Shown in pieces: positions 1 to 5,479 of a stretch of 10,356 nucleotides of DNA; within the stretch, counting starts at the first letter, position 1; each line of letters starts with the position of its first letter. Source of the DNA: an uncultured Erysipelotrichaceae bacterium (GTDB lineage: Bacteria > Bacillota_I > Bacilli_A > RFN20 > CAG-826); NCBI GenBank assembly GCA_902800255.1, contig CADCDV010000045.1, positions 1-10,356 of the forward strand, in the 5' to 3' direction. Below the pieces are notes generated by a model, which was not told where the DNA came from, did not search any database, and saw only the letters and a program-made list of their open reading frames with translations. Position numbers and translations under genes: made by a program.

Positions 1-420
1 GTCCGTTATCCATATAAGGGAAAACACATCGATATCACGACTTTGAGGCAAGAAGGGGAATATAATGATTCCCGGCACCCTTCAAAGGTGACGTTCGTGA
101 AAGACCCTAAGCTAGATTATGTGAGAAGAGACTTCACGATCAACGCGATGTATCTCGATGAGGATTACAACGTCATCGATTTCTCGACTGGACAAGAGGA
201 CCTCAAGAAGAAACTAATTCGCTTCATCGGAGATCCTGCAAAGCGAATTGAGGAAGATCCATTAAGGATTACGAGGGCTGAAAGGTTTGCGAAATGCTTA
301 GGCTTCGGGATCGAGGAAAAAACCCTGCAAGCCATCAAAGATAAGCGGGATTTGCTTGCGAAATTGAACCCAGAGAAACTAAAAGAAGAGGAAAGGAAAG
401 GTTGGAAAGGAACGTTATGA
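1..420 (+). CDS. cca: CCA tRNA nucleotidyltransferase / poly(A) polymerase family, 3' part only
   Basis: The reading frame is open from base 1, so the start lies outside the window; 139 codons are visible. The protein belongs to the class II nucleotidyltransferases that add or repair the CCA end of tRNA from CTP and ATP. Visible motifs are RRDFTINAMYLD (head-domain core), IDFSTGQEDL, and EEDPLRITRAERFAKCLGF, which carries the EEDxxR nucleotide-recognition motif. The nucleotidyltransferase GSxxD...DxD site would lie upstream. The frame stops only about 15 residues after LNPEKLKEE, where the family normally continues through the neck, body and tail domains for well over 100 residues. The stop overlaps the next gene's ATG as ATGA, and that gene has a good ribosome site, so the stop looks genuine rather than a sequencing frameshift. 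Whether this is a CCA-adding enzyme or a poly(A) polymerase cannot be decided here. Confidence 0.88.
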   Translation, partial: VRYPYKGKHIDITTLRQEGEYNDSRHPSKVTFVKDPKLDYVRRDFTINAMYLDEDYNVIDFSTGQEDLKKKLIRFIGDPAKRIEEDPLRITRAERFAKCLGFGIEEKTLQAIKDKRDLLAKLNPEKLKEEERKGWKGTL

Positions 421-1067
421 AGAATCCGTATTTGAATGCAGTCAGCTTCCATTACGTTCTTTTGGATTGCTATAAGAGACTTGGCCTCACCGAAGAAGAA
501 CTTTCCGTCATCCTCATGATCGATCATCTTATCGAGCAGGGGAACACCTTCATCAATAGCGACATGCTCGCTCTCAAGATGAACCTCAAACCGGCCGACA
601 TCGATAAAGACCTCACTGAACTCGTTAAGAAGAACTACCTCACCTATGACACGGTTGAAGGAAAGCTCACCGTTTCTTTAAGTAACCTCAAAGATAAGGT
701 GTACGCTCTATTCAAAGAGACCATGGACCGTGAAGCTAGCAAGCTCACCGACAAATCTAGGGAAAAGGCCCTTTCTGAGATCCATTCCTTCTTTGAAGGA
801 CATCTTAATCGCAGCCTCTCCCCATTAGAGCAAAGCACAATCAACGAATGGCTCGATGCCAGATACACCCTTGATGAAATCAAGAACGCTCTTCTTGATA
901 CCCTCAAATCCGGAAAGAAATCGATCAGGGCGATTGAGAAAACGCTTAAGAGCGCAAGAAAAGCCCAGGACATCCTTAAAGAAGGAAGCACTGCCGTAAG
1001 CGATACTTGGGACAAAGATATCGAAGCGACCATCGCCATCGCCAAAGACCTTTGGGGCAGCAAATAA
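417..1067 (+). CDS. dnaD: DnaD-family replication initiation protein
   Basis: 216 residues. DnaD helps load the replicative helicase at the origin and at restart sites in low-GC Gram-positives, working with DnaA, DnaB and DnaI. Residues about 20-90 form the N-terminal winged-helix domain (LTEEELSVILMIDHLIEQG, then NSDMLALKMNL and a turn into KKNYLTYD). Residues about 120-183 form the C-terminal DnaD domain, with LSPLEQSTINEWLD and the family pattern YTLDEIKNALLDTLKSGKKS followed by IRAIEKTL. The aromatic residues usual in the last helix (YIDRIL...W) are partly replaced. I chose ATG 417 over an upstream TTG at 402 because AAAGGA lies five bases before it and ATG overlaps the preceding stop as ATGA. 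The next gene is nth, the same pair as in B. subtilis, which supports the call. Confidence 0.9.
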   Translation: MKNPYLNAVSFHYVLLDCYKRLGLTEEELSVILMIDHLIEQGNTFINSDMLALKMNLKPADIDKDLTELVKKNYLTYDTVEGKLTVSLSNLKDKVYALFKETMDREASKLTDKSREKALSEIHSFFEGHLNRSLSPLEQSTINEWLDARYTLDEIKNALLDTLKSGKKSIRAIEKTLKSARKAQDILKEGSTAVSDTWDKDIEATIAIAKDLWGSK

Positions 1068-1723
1068 TGAAAAACGAAAAGGTAGCGGCCATACTTAGCT
1101 ACCTCCACGATAACTATGACGACGCCAAAACGGCTTTAGATTTTTCTAATGACTACGAATGTTTGGTCTCGATCATATTAAGCGCCCAAACAACCGATAA
1201 AAGCGTTAACAAAGTGACGCCCGCTCTTTTCAAACACTTCCCAGATTTCGAATCTCTAGGTAAAGCCTCAATCGAAGATATAGAAAAGGACATCAAGACC
1301 TTAGGCCTCTATCACAATAAAGCCAAAAGCATCAACGCTTTGGGAAAGGTCATGGCGAGTGAATATAACGGGATCATCCCAAGCGATAAAAAGACCCTCA
1401 CATCTCTTCCTGGTGTAGGCATCAAAACCGCTGGAGTCTTCCTTCTCGAAAGAAGGGGAGAGCAAGTCATTCCAGTCGACACCCACGTAAGAAGAATCGC
1501 GATTCGTTTGGGTTTTGCAGGGGAAAATGACGAATTTAGCGCGATTGAGCGCAAATTAGAAAAAGCGTTCCCTTATGAGGAACACGCTTTCGTACATCAT
1601 TCTTTCATTAACTTTGGGAGAACTAAGTGTTCTGCCCAAAGACCTAATTGTGAGGGCTGCCCTTTAGCAGCTTATTGCAAATACATCTCATCCACCAAAG
1701 GCAAGAAATCTAAACGTGGATGA
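1067..1723 (+). CDS. nth: Endonuclease III (DNA glycosylase/AP lyase)
   Basis: 218 residues. Nth removes oxidised pyrimidines from DNA and cleaves the abasic site in base excision repair. The helix-hairpin-helix motif LPGVGIKTA carries the catalytic lysine K120, and VDTH carries the catalytic aspartate D138, the same numbers as in the E. coli enzyme; LSAQTTD lies near residue 41. The C-terminal 4Fe-4S loop is intact, C188-x6-C195-x2-C198-x5-C204. The start is ATG 1067, overlapping the dnaD stop as TAATG; an earlier in-frame start inside dnaD is not needed. After the last cluster cysteine there is a short Lys/Ser-rich tail of 14 residues, and that tail is antisense to the end of recU. No terminator follows. 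Confidence 0.97.
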   Translation: MKNEKVAAILSYLHDNYDDAKTALDFSNDYECLVSIILSAQTTDKSVNKVTPALFKHFPDFESLGKASIEDIEKDIKTLGLYHNKAKSINALGKVMASEYNGIIPSDKKTLTSLPGVGIKTAGVFLLERRGEQVIPVDTHVRRIAIRLGFAGENDEFSAIERKLEKAFPYEEHAFVHHSFINFGRTKCSAQRPNCEGCPLAAYCKYISSTKGKKSKRG

Positions 1724-2271
1724 TATCCCTCTTTGATGAGGCGACCTTTTTCTTTGATCTCAGATACAGGAATAGATGCGCGAGGTTTCGACCTATAGAA
1801 CTCGCAGATATATTTCGCGTCGATCAAATAGACTTCATGAAGTAAGTCGATAGAGATAATGAAGAAAGCGATTCCGCCTTGGCGAATGACTTCTTCAAGA
1901 TGGTCGACTTGCTGTGGAGCGATGTTATTCAAAGGAAGAGAAGTCTTTGACTTCGTGCTCTTGGCCTCAAAGTCTAAATATTTTCCTTTATAGACACCGT
2001 TATAGTCGGTGGTGGACTGCGTCTCAAAATACGCCTGGGTGATTGTGGCCCCATGCGAATAATCGACTTTGACGATGTTGATTGGGGTTGGTCTCTTATA
2101 AATAAGAGCCATCCCTTTTTCTCTATAGTATAAGCAGGAATCGTTGAGCTCATTCTCAAGGACCATGCCGCGGTTAGCCGCACTCAAAATGTGCTTTCTG
2201 GCTTTGACCGGCTTCTTCTCTTTGAGAGGTGCGGTAGGGGCTTTGACGCCTGCTGGGTATTTGATCGTCAT
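1672..2271 (-). CDS. recU: Holliday junction resolvase RecU
   Basis: 199 residues. RecU binds and cleaves four-way DNA junctions in recombination and chromosome segregation in Bacilli. The sequence matches the family along its whole length: MTIKYPAG at the N-terminus, the NRGMVLENELN motif (N33 R34 G35), RPTPINIVKVDY, the active-site block STTDYNG (D89) and YLDFEAK (D100, E102, K104), and the C-terminal YHPRLDFLPLVDEMY. I chose ATG at 2271 because it opens with the usual family N-terminus, has GGAGA seven bases upstream, and overlaps the upstream exonuclease stop as ATGA; a longer frame to 2301 has no support. Its last 52 bases overlap the end of nth on the other strand. In B. subtilis recU pairs with ponA; here its operon partner is a DEDDh exonuclease. 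Confidence 0.96.
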   Translation of the reverse strand: MTIKYPAGVKAPTAPLKEKKPVKARKHILSAANRGMVLENELNDSCLYYREKGMALIYKRPTPINIVKVDYSHGATITQAYFETQSTTDYNGVYKGKYLDFEAKSTKSKTSLPLNNIAPQQVDHLEEVIRQGGIAFFIISIDLLHEVYLIDAKYICEFYRSKPRASIPVSEIKEKGRLIKEGYHPRLDFLPLVDEMYLQ

Positions 2272-2993
2272 TTGAAAGTCTCCGCAATAGCGATATCCCA
2301 ATCTTCTGGGGTAACGCTTTCGCCCTCGGTGAGTTTCTTAATAATCTTGGCGACTGGAAGAGGGGCGTGGTGGTAATGGGTCAAAGTCTTCGCGTACTCT
2401 TCGATGAGGATGTTTGGCTTTTCCAAGACGGCTTTATAAAGATCCATGAGGTTATAAGCATCCGCTAAAGCGTCATGAGCCCTTCCTTCAAACTGGACTC
2501 CAAACACTTTGAGGTAATTAGCGAGAGACAAAGGATTTCCATTCAAATCCTGGACGTATGGGGAAAGGAAAGCGCTGAAATCGATGTTGTTTTTGTTGAT
2601 GTATTTGACGATGACCTCACTTGCGTCTTCATTCTCTTCGAGGCTTCTATGGAAGATGACCATATCGTGGTTACCAAAGGTAACGAATAAAGCATCGTCC
2701 CAATGCTTGCCGACATACTTTCTGAATTCACGGAGAACTTCAGCGAATGGTTTTCCTTCCTTTTCGAGAAGCTTCTGGGTGATGTGTGTCATGTTCTCGA
2801 CGAAGTGCCCGATTGGATGATAGGCCAAGACATAACGCTTGAAAGGGGCGCCGACCTTTTTGATCGTGCCATCTTCATTAAGAGTCGCTAAATAGGCTCC
2901 TATTTCAATCATCTCGTGGCTGAAGCCCGTTCCCTCAAGGTCAACGAAAACGAGTGTGCGTTTCTTCCTGAGTTTGCGGTCGAGAATTTTCAT
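2268..2993 (-). CDS. DnaQ-like 3'-5' exonuclease (DEDDh family)
   Basis: 241 residues. A complete DEDDh nuclease domain is visible: Exo I FVDLEGTG (D18, E20), Exo II FVTFGNHD (N108, D110), and Exo III RAHDALADAYNL (H173, D178). The segment ENMTHIT matches the THIT motif between Exo I and II. The closest general shape is a stand-alone exonuclease like KapD or DNA polymerase proofreading subunits; substrate (DNA or RNA) is not decided by the sequence. About 60 residues follow the nuclease domain and resemble nothing I recognise. Two starts are possible, 2999 (MPMK...) and 2993 (MK...); neither has a Shine-Dalgarno sequence. I prefer 2993 because a promoter at 3000-3008 predicts transcription beginning at that base. 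It heads an operon with recU (ATGA overlap), suggesting a shared role in recombination or repair, which is inference. Confidence 0.88.
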   Translation of the reverse strand: MKILDRKLRKKRTLVFVDLEGTGFSHEMIEIGAYLATLNEDGTIKKVGAPFKRYVLAYHPIGHFVENMTHITQKLLEKEGKPFAEVLREFRKYVGKHWDDALFVTFGNHDMVIFHRSLEENEDASEVIVKYINKNNIDFSAFLSPYVQDLNGNPLSLANYLKVFGVQFEGRAHDALADAYNLMDLYKAVLEKPNILIEEYAKTLTHYHHAPLPVAKIIKKLTEGESVTPEDWDIAIAETFK

Positions 2994-2999
2994 GGGCAT

Positions 3000-3008
3000 A
3001 TGATAACA
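3000..3008 (-). promoter_or_regulatory. Candidate extended -10 promoter of the exonuclease-recU operon
   Basis: On the minus strand the bases read TGTTATCAT, which fits the extended -10 pattern TGnTATAAT with one mismatch. No convincing -35 is present, which is tolerated by extended -10 promoters. Counting from the last T as -7 puts +1 at 2993, the A of an in-frame ATG. It lies between the terminator of the preceding minus-strand gene and the exonuclease, which is where a promoter is expected. Confidence 0.5.
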
Positions 3009-3032
3009 CGAAAAAAGGCTGACGAAGGGGTT

Positions 3033-3060
3033 AAAAAAAGCGCCCCCTTATGGGCGGCGC
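3033..3060 (-). terminator. Rho-independent terminator of the XRE regulator gene
   Basis: On the minus strand a GC-rich hairpin (3060-3040) has arms GCGCC and GGCGC continued by two further C-G pairs after a G/G mismatch, with the loop around CATAA, and is followed at once by seven T (3039-3033). The hairpin begins inside the last codons (Arg-Arg-Pro) and includes the TAA stop of the regulator, so the coding end doubles as terminator stem. Confidence 0.88.
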
Positions 3061-3863
3061 TTGTGACTTGCGTATCTTTCCTCGTCTTCAGAGCTCTTGT
3101 AGTTCTCTTTCTTGCGGCAATCTTTGTCTTTGCAGCAATCTTCGTCTTTCTTATTGAATGGGGCCATGGCGGCATAGTAGACAGGGATGAGAAGGAAGAG
3201 GATCCACATTGGGTGCCATAACTCGAAGTAGAAGCCTAAGAAGATGTAGACGGCAACAATTAAGACTGGCAAGGCGAATTTGTTTGGGTTTCTCTTTTCG
3301 ATGGCCTCAAGGATGGAAGCGATAACGATAGGGAAGAGGATGACGATCCACCAGGTTGTCCATCCGTACTTTGGAACGTAGAAGCCAAGGAGTAAGTAGG
3401 TGATGACAGCAAGGAGCATAAGGACCGAGGTTGTGAGGGTGATGGCAAGCTGCCAGCCTTTGCTCTTATGTCCGTCATACTTTTTATATTTTTCTTTGGC
3501 TTCGGCGATGCTGAGTCTTTCGCCGTCTTTGTCGACGATGGTGACTCCCTCGTCATCAAACTGAACGGCTTGTCCTTCATCATCAGTGAGACGGACGCCG
3601 GTTGGGCCGCCCTTAGAGGCTCTTTCCTCTTTGACGTTGCGGGCGATGTCCTCAATAGATTCGTCTGTGTTGAGAAGGTCATCGAGTGACACGCCATAGA
3701 TCCTTGCCAAACAAATAAGGTTATCCGTGTCAGGCGACGCCTCTGCGCGCTCCCACTTGGACACGGCTTGACGCGATAGGCCTAACCTGTCCGCGAGCTC
3801 TTCCTGTGAGAGTCCGCTCTTCTTTCTGAGCTCAATTAGTCTGTTTGCGATTTCGATGTTCAT
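3048..3863 (-). CDS. XRE-family helix-turn-helix regulator with four-helix membrane domain
   Basis: 271 residues. Residues about 5-60 form a Cro/C1-type helix-turn-helix (NRLIELRKKSGLSQEELADR, then GLSRQAVSKWERAEASPD and ICLARIYGVSLDDLL). A linker with acidic repeats (LTDDEGQAVQFDDEGVTIVDKDG, about 92-114) follows, then four hydrophobic segments near 138-162, 169-188, 196-216 and 218-236. The C-terminal tail is very charged with a cysteine cluster, C243 C244 and C249, and ends in Arg-Arg-Pro. With DNA binding in the cytoplasm and an even number of helices, the tail is also predicted cytoplasmic. The architecture is common in Bacillota, but the ligand and target genes are unknown; it may sense envelope state or metal, which is inference only. 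The start is ATG 3863 with GGAGG eight bases upstream. The gene is monocistronic with its own terminator, and dyads in its promoter region suggest autoregulation. Confidence 0.88.
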   Translation of the reverse strand: MNIEIANRLIELRKKSGLSQEELADRLGLSRQAVSKWERAEASPDTDNLICLARIYGVSLDDLLNTDESIEDIARNVKEERASKGGPTGVRLTDDEGQAVQFDDEGVTIVDKDGERLSIAEAKEKYKKYDGHKSKGWQLAITLTTSVLMLLAVITYLLLGFYVPKYGWTTWWIVILFPIVIASILEAIEKRNPNKFALPVLIVAVYIFLGFYFELWHPMWILFLLIPVYYAAMAPFNKKDEDCCKDKDCRKKENYKSSEDEERYASHKRRP

Positions 3864-3888
3864 TCTTTTGTCCTCCGACAGGCACTAG

Positions 3889-3919
3889 ATTAAATAAGCA
3901 ACTGGTTGCGTACTACCAA
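3889..3919 (-). promoter_or_regulatory. Candidate promoter of the XRE regulator gene
   Basis: On the minus strand TTGGTA (3919-3914) and TTTAAT (3894-3889) resemble -35 and -10 elements, 4/6 and 5/6 matches, but with a long 19-base spacer; TATTTA at 3896-3891 would give 17 bases with a poorer match. The predicted start of transcription near 3882 leaves a leader of about 19 bases containing the GGAGG ribosome site. A dyad (3898-3909) lies between the two elements. Confidence 0.4.
3898..3909. promoter_or_regulatory. Dyad GCAAC-n2-GTTGC, likely operator 1
   Basis: The bases GCAACTGGTTGC form a dyad with five-base arms around two central bases. It lies inside the spacer of the candidate regulator promoter, where a bound repressor would block RNA polymerase. 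The same arms recur at 3937-3951. Binding by the adjacent XRE regulator is inferred from position and symmetry. Confidence 0.5.
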
Positions 3920-3936
3920 GTCTGGTTTGCACTTCA

Positions 3937-3951
3937 GCAACTATCGGTTGC
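3937..3951. promoter_or_regulatory. Dyad GCAAC-n5-GTTGC, likely operator 2
   Basis: The bases GCAACTATCGGTTGC repeat the arms of the dyad at 3898-3909 but with five central bases instead of two. It lies upstream of the candidate -35 of the regulator gene, 39 bases from the first dyad (close to, but not exactly, four helical turns). The different central spacing weakens the claim that one dimer binds both sites identically. Confidence 0.42.
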
Positions 3952-4068
3952 GGAATTCAAAATCTCCAGCATTTGAGGGGTTTTTTCGAACAAAATTATT
4001 TTACAAAAATCAAAAAATTTTTCAAAAACTTTAGAGAGATTTCTTGTAAATATTCTTTAGCGCAATTA

Positions 4069-4097
4069 TTGAACTAAGAAACTCGCTTAAATATAAT
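4069..4097 (+). promoter_or_regulatory. Promoter of gpsB (and probably rnpB-pgsA)
   Basis: TTGAAC (4069-4074) and a perfect TATAAT (4092-4097) are separated by exactly 17 bases. The upstream 80 bases are very AT-rich with several A and T tracts, which could act as an UP element. The predicted transcription start is near 4104, only about five bases before the gpsB ATG at 4109. Confidence 0.75.
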
Positions 4098-4108
4098 TTA
4101 AGGAAGGT

Positions 4109-4525
4109 ATGGAAAAGAATGTCAAATTAACCATAAACGACATCTACAACCGTCGTTTCGAAAAGGATGTCAAAGGCTACAACCCTGATGAGGTTGATAC
4201 GTTCCTCGATGAGATCATCAAGGATTACGATGCCTATGAGAAGTACATCGCCTCTCTTGAAGAGGAGATAAACAATCTCAACAAAGACCTCTCTTCCAAG
4301 ACCAATGACGTCTCCGTTCTCGCCAAGAGAGCGATGGACGCCGAGCAGAAAGCCAAAGAGCTTGAGATCCAAAACGCTTCGCTTAATAACAAGTTCGCGG
4401 GTATCAAGCCAGGCGATGCCATCACCGAGGAGAATCTGGAATACATTCAGAAGATCCACGATTATGAAACCTTCCTATATCAGCAGGGCTACGACGTCAC
4501 TAAGATAAGGAAAGGCAACAAATAA
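4109..4525 (+). CDS. gpsB: DivIVA/GpsB-family cell division protein
   Basis: 138 residues. GpsB and DivIVA proteins are membrane-binding coiled-coil scaffolds at the division site; GpsB coordinates peptidoglycan synthases. The N-terminal lipid-binding domain is clear: VKLTINDIYNRRFEKDVKGY, then NPDEVDTFLDEIIKDYDAYE (F17, Y24, D30, D34). A coiled coil runs through about residues 38-95. A C-terminal short helix (ENLEYIQKIHDYETFLY, about 108-124) corresponds to the trimerising end of GpsB. At 138 residues it is longer than B. subtilis GpsB (about 98) and shorter than DivIVA, with the extra length in the coiled coil. The directly following rnpB gene is the same neighbour as in B. subtilis, which favours GpsB over DivIVA. 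AGGAAGG precedes the ATG closely. Confidence 0.87.
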   Translation: MEKNVKLTINDIYNRRFEKDVKGYNPDEVDTFLDEIIKDYDAYEKYIASLEEEINNLNKDLSSKTNDVSVLAKRAMDAEQKAKELEIQNASLNNKFAGIKPGDAITEENLEYIQKIHDYETFLYQQGYDVTKIRKGNK

Positions 4526-4529
4526 CAAC

Positions 4530-4857
4530 ATTCCGACCCAGGCGACTACTGGGAAACTAGAGGAAAGTCCATGCTCGCACATCCTGTGATGGATGTAGTG
4601 ATTGCGCTAGGCCAATAAATAAGCCTAGGCACGTAGGAGTACGTGACGGCGGATGAACATCTCCCGTAGATGGGATTCCATAAAGTGCCACAGAGACGAG
4701 CTTGTTAGCGATAGCAAGATGAAACGTTGGTAAACCCCACAAGCGAGAAACCCAAATTTGGTAGGGGAAGGAGAATAGAGAACCGAATCGAATTCTCCCA
4801 GAGAAATCTGAGATTAATTATCGCCCTCGACAGAACATGGCTTATCGGGTCGGAAAC
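4530..4857 (+). ncRNA. rnpB: RNase P RNA, type B (Bacillus type)
   Basis: This is the catalytic RNA of RNase P, which matures tRNA 5' ends. The ends pair as helix P1 (TTCCGACCC at 4531-4539 with GGGTCGGAA at 4847-4855). Conserved blocks are present in order: GAGGAAAGTCCATGCTC from 4560, GTGCCACAGAGACGA from 4686, TGAAACGTTGGTAAACCCC from about 4720, CGAGAAACCC from 4744, GGTAGGGGAA, and ACAGAACATGGCTTA at 4830-4844, which closes P4 with the first block. The CGAGAAACCCAAATTTGG and GGTAGGGGAA segments match the type B RNA of Bacilli. It is about 330 bases, shorter than the roughly 400 of B. subtilis. It starts a few bases after the gpsB stop and no T-tract terminator follows, so it is probably cut out of a longer transcript. 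Exact ends are estimates. Confidence 0.96.
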
Positions 4858-4885
4858 TCACTAGCAACAAAAAAGAAGGAGACCA

Positions 4886-5479
4886 ATGAACTTACCTACG
4901 AAATTAACACTTAGCCGTATCGTGATCGTCGTGGTCGGTGTGTTCGAAATGCCAACACTTGGCCCTATCAACGTTGCCTATTTGGTTTCGTTTATTCTCT
5001 TCATTATCGCCTCAATCACTGACGCTTTAGATGGAAGAATCGCCAGAAAGTACAACCTGGTCACCGACATGGGCAAATTCCTTGACCCAGTCGCTGACAA
5101 ACTCCTCGTTAACTTAACCCTTATATATTTAGCGATTCCGCACTTCAAACTTGGCAATCAGGCAACCATTCCTCTTTTCTGCGTCATCATCATGATCGGC
5201 AGAGACCTCATCATCGATGCCTTCAGATTAGCGGCCGCTTCAAAAGGATCCATCCTTGCCGCGAACATCTTCGGCAAGCTCAAAACCGTCTTCCAGATGG
5301 TCGCCATCCCAATGGTTTTTCTTAACAGCTGGCCATTCGCCTACTTTGATGGAGGATGGAACAATTACCTGAGAATCTGCAACATCGCTATCTACTTAGC
5401 AACCGCGATGTCCCTCCTCTCGTTAATCATTTATCTCAAGCAAAACTGGCATATTTTGACTGAGGAGAAGAAAAAATGA
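4886..5479 (+). CDS. pgsA: CDP-diacylglycerol-glycerol-3-phosphate 3-phosphatidyltransferase
   Basis: 197 residues. PgsA is a membrane enzyme that makes phosphatidylglycerophosphate, the first committed step to phosphatidylglycerol. The full CDP-alcohol phosphatidyltransferase signature is present: D46-x2-D49-G50-x2-A53-R54-x8-G63-x3-D67-x3-D71, whose aspartates bind the metal ions. About six hydrophobic segments are seen (near 9-22, 29-46, 72-88, 94-114, 131-148, 163-184), and the C-terminus is basic. The ATG at 4886 is preceded by GAAGGAG. The stop overlaps the next gene as ATGA. The order pgsA-cinA-recA matches B. subtilis and favours PgsA over other enzymes of the same superfamily, such as cardiolipin synthase type II. 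Confidence 0.95.
   Translation: MNLPTKLTLSRIVIVVVGVFEMPTLGPINVAYLVSFILFIIASITDALDGRIARKYNLVTDMGKFLDPVADKLLVNLTLIYLAIPHFKLGNQATIPLFCVIIMIGRDLIIDAFRLAAASKGSILAANIFGKLKTVFQMVAIPMVFLNSWPFAYFDGGWNNYLRICNIAIYLATAMSLLSLIIYLKQNWHILTEEKKK

Noticed and set aside
1656..1671. Hairpin GCTGC-n6-GCAGC just past the recU stop on the minus strand
   Set aside because: No T tract follows on either strand and the bases encode the Nth cluster loop, so it is not a terminator.
2916..3221. A 101-residue plus-strand frame with a hydrophobic run, opposite the exonuclease start and the XRE gene end
   Set aside because: It is the mirror of two well-supported minus-strand genes and runs across a strong terminator and promoter; it has no ribosome site and no family resemblance.
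3964..3986. Short CTCC/GGGG stem followed by TTTTTT on the plus strand
   Set aside because: The stem is only four pairs with a G-T, and no plus-strand gene lies upstream, so a terminator call is not justified.
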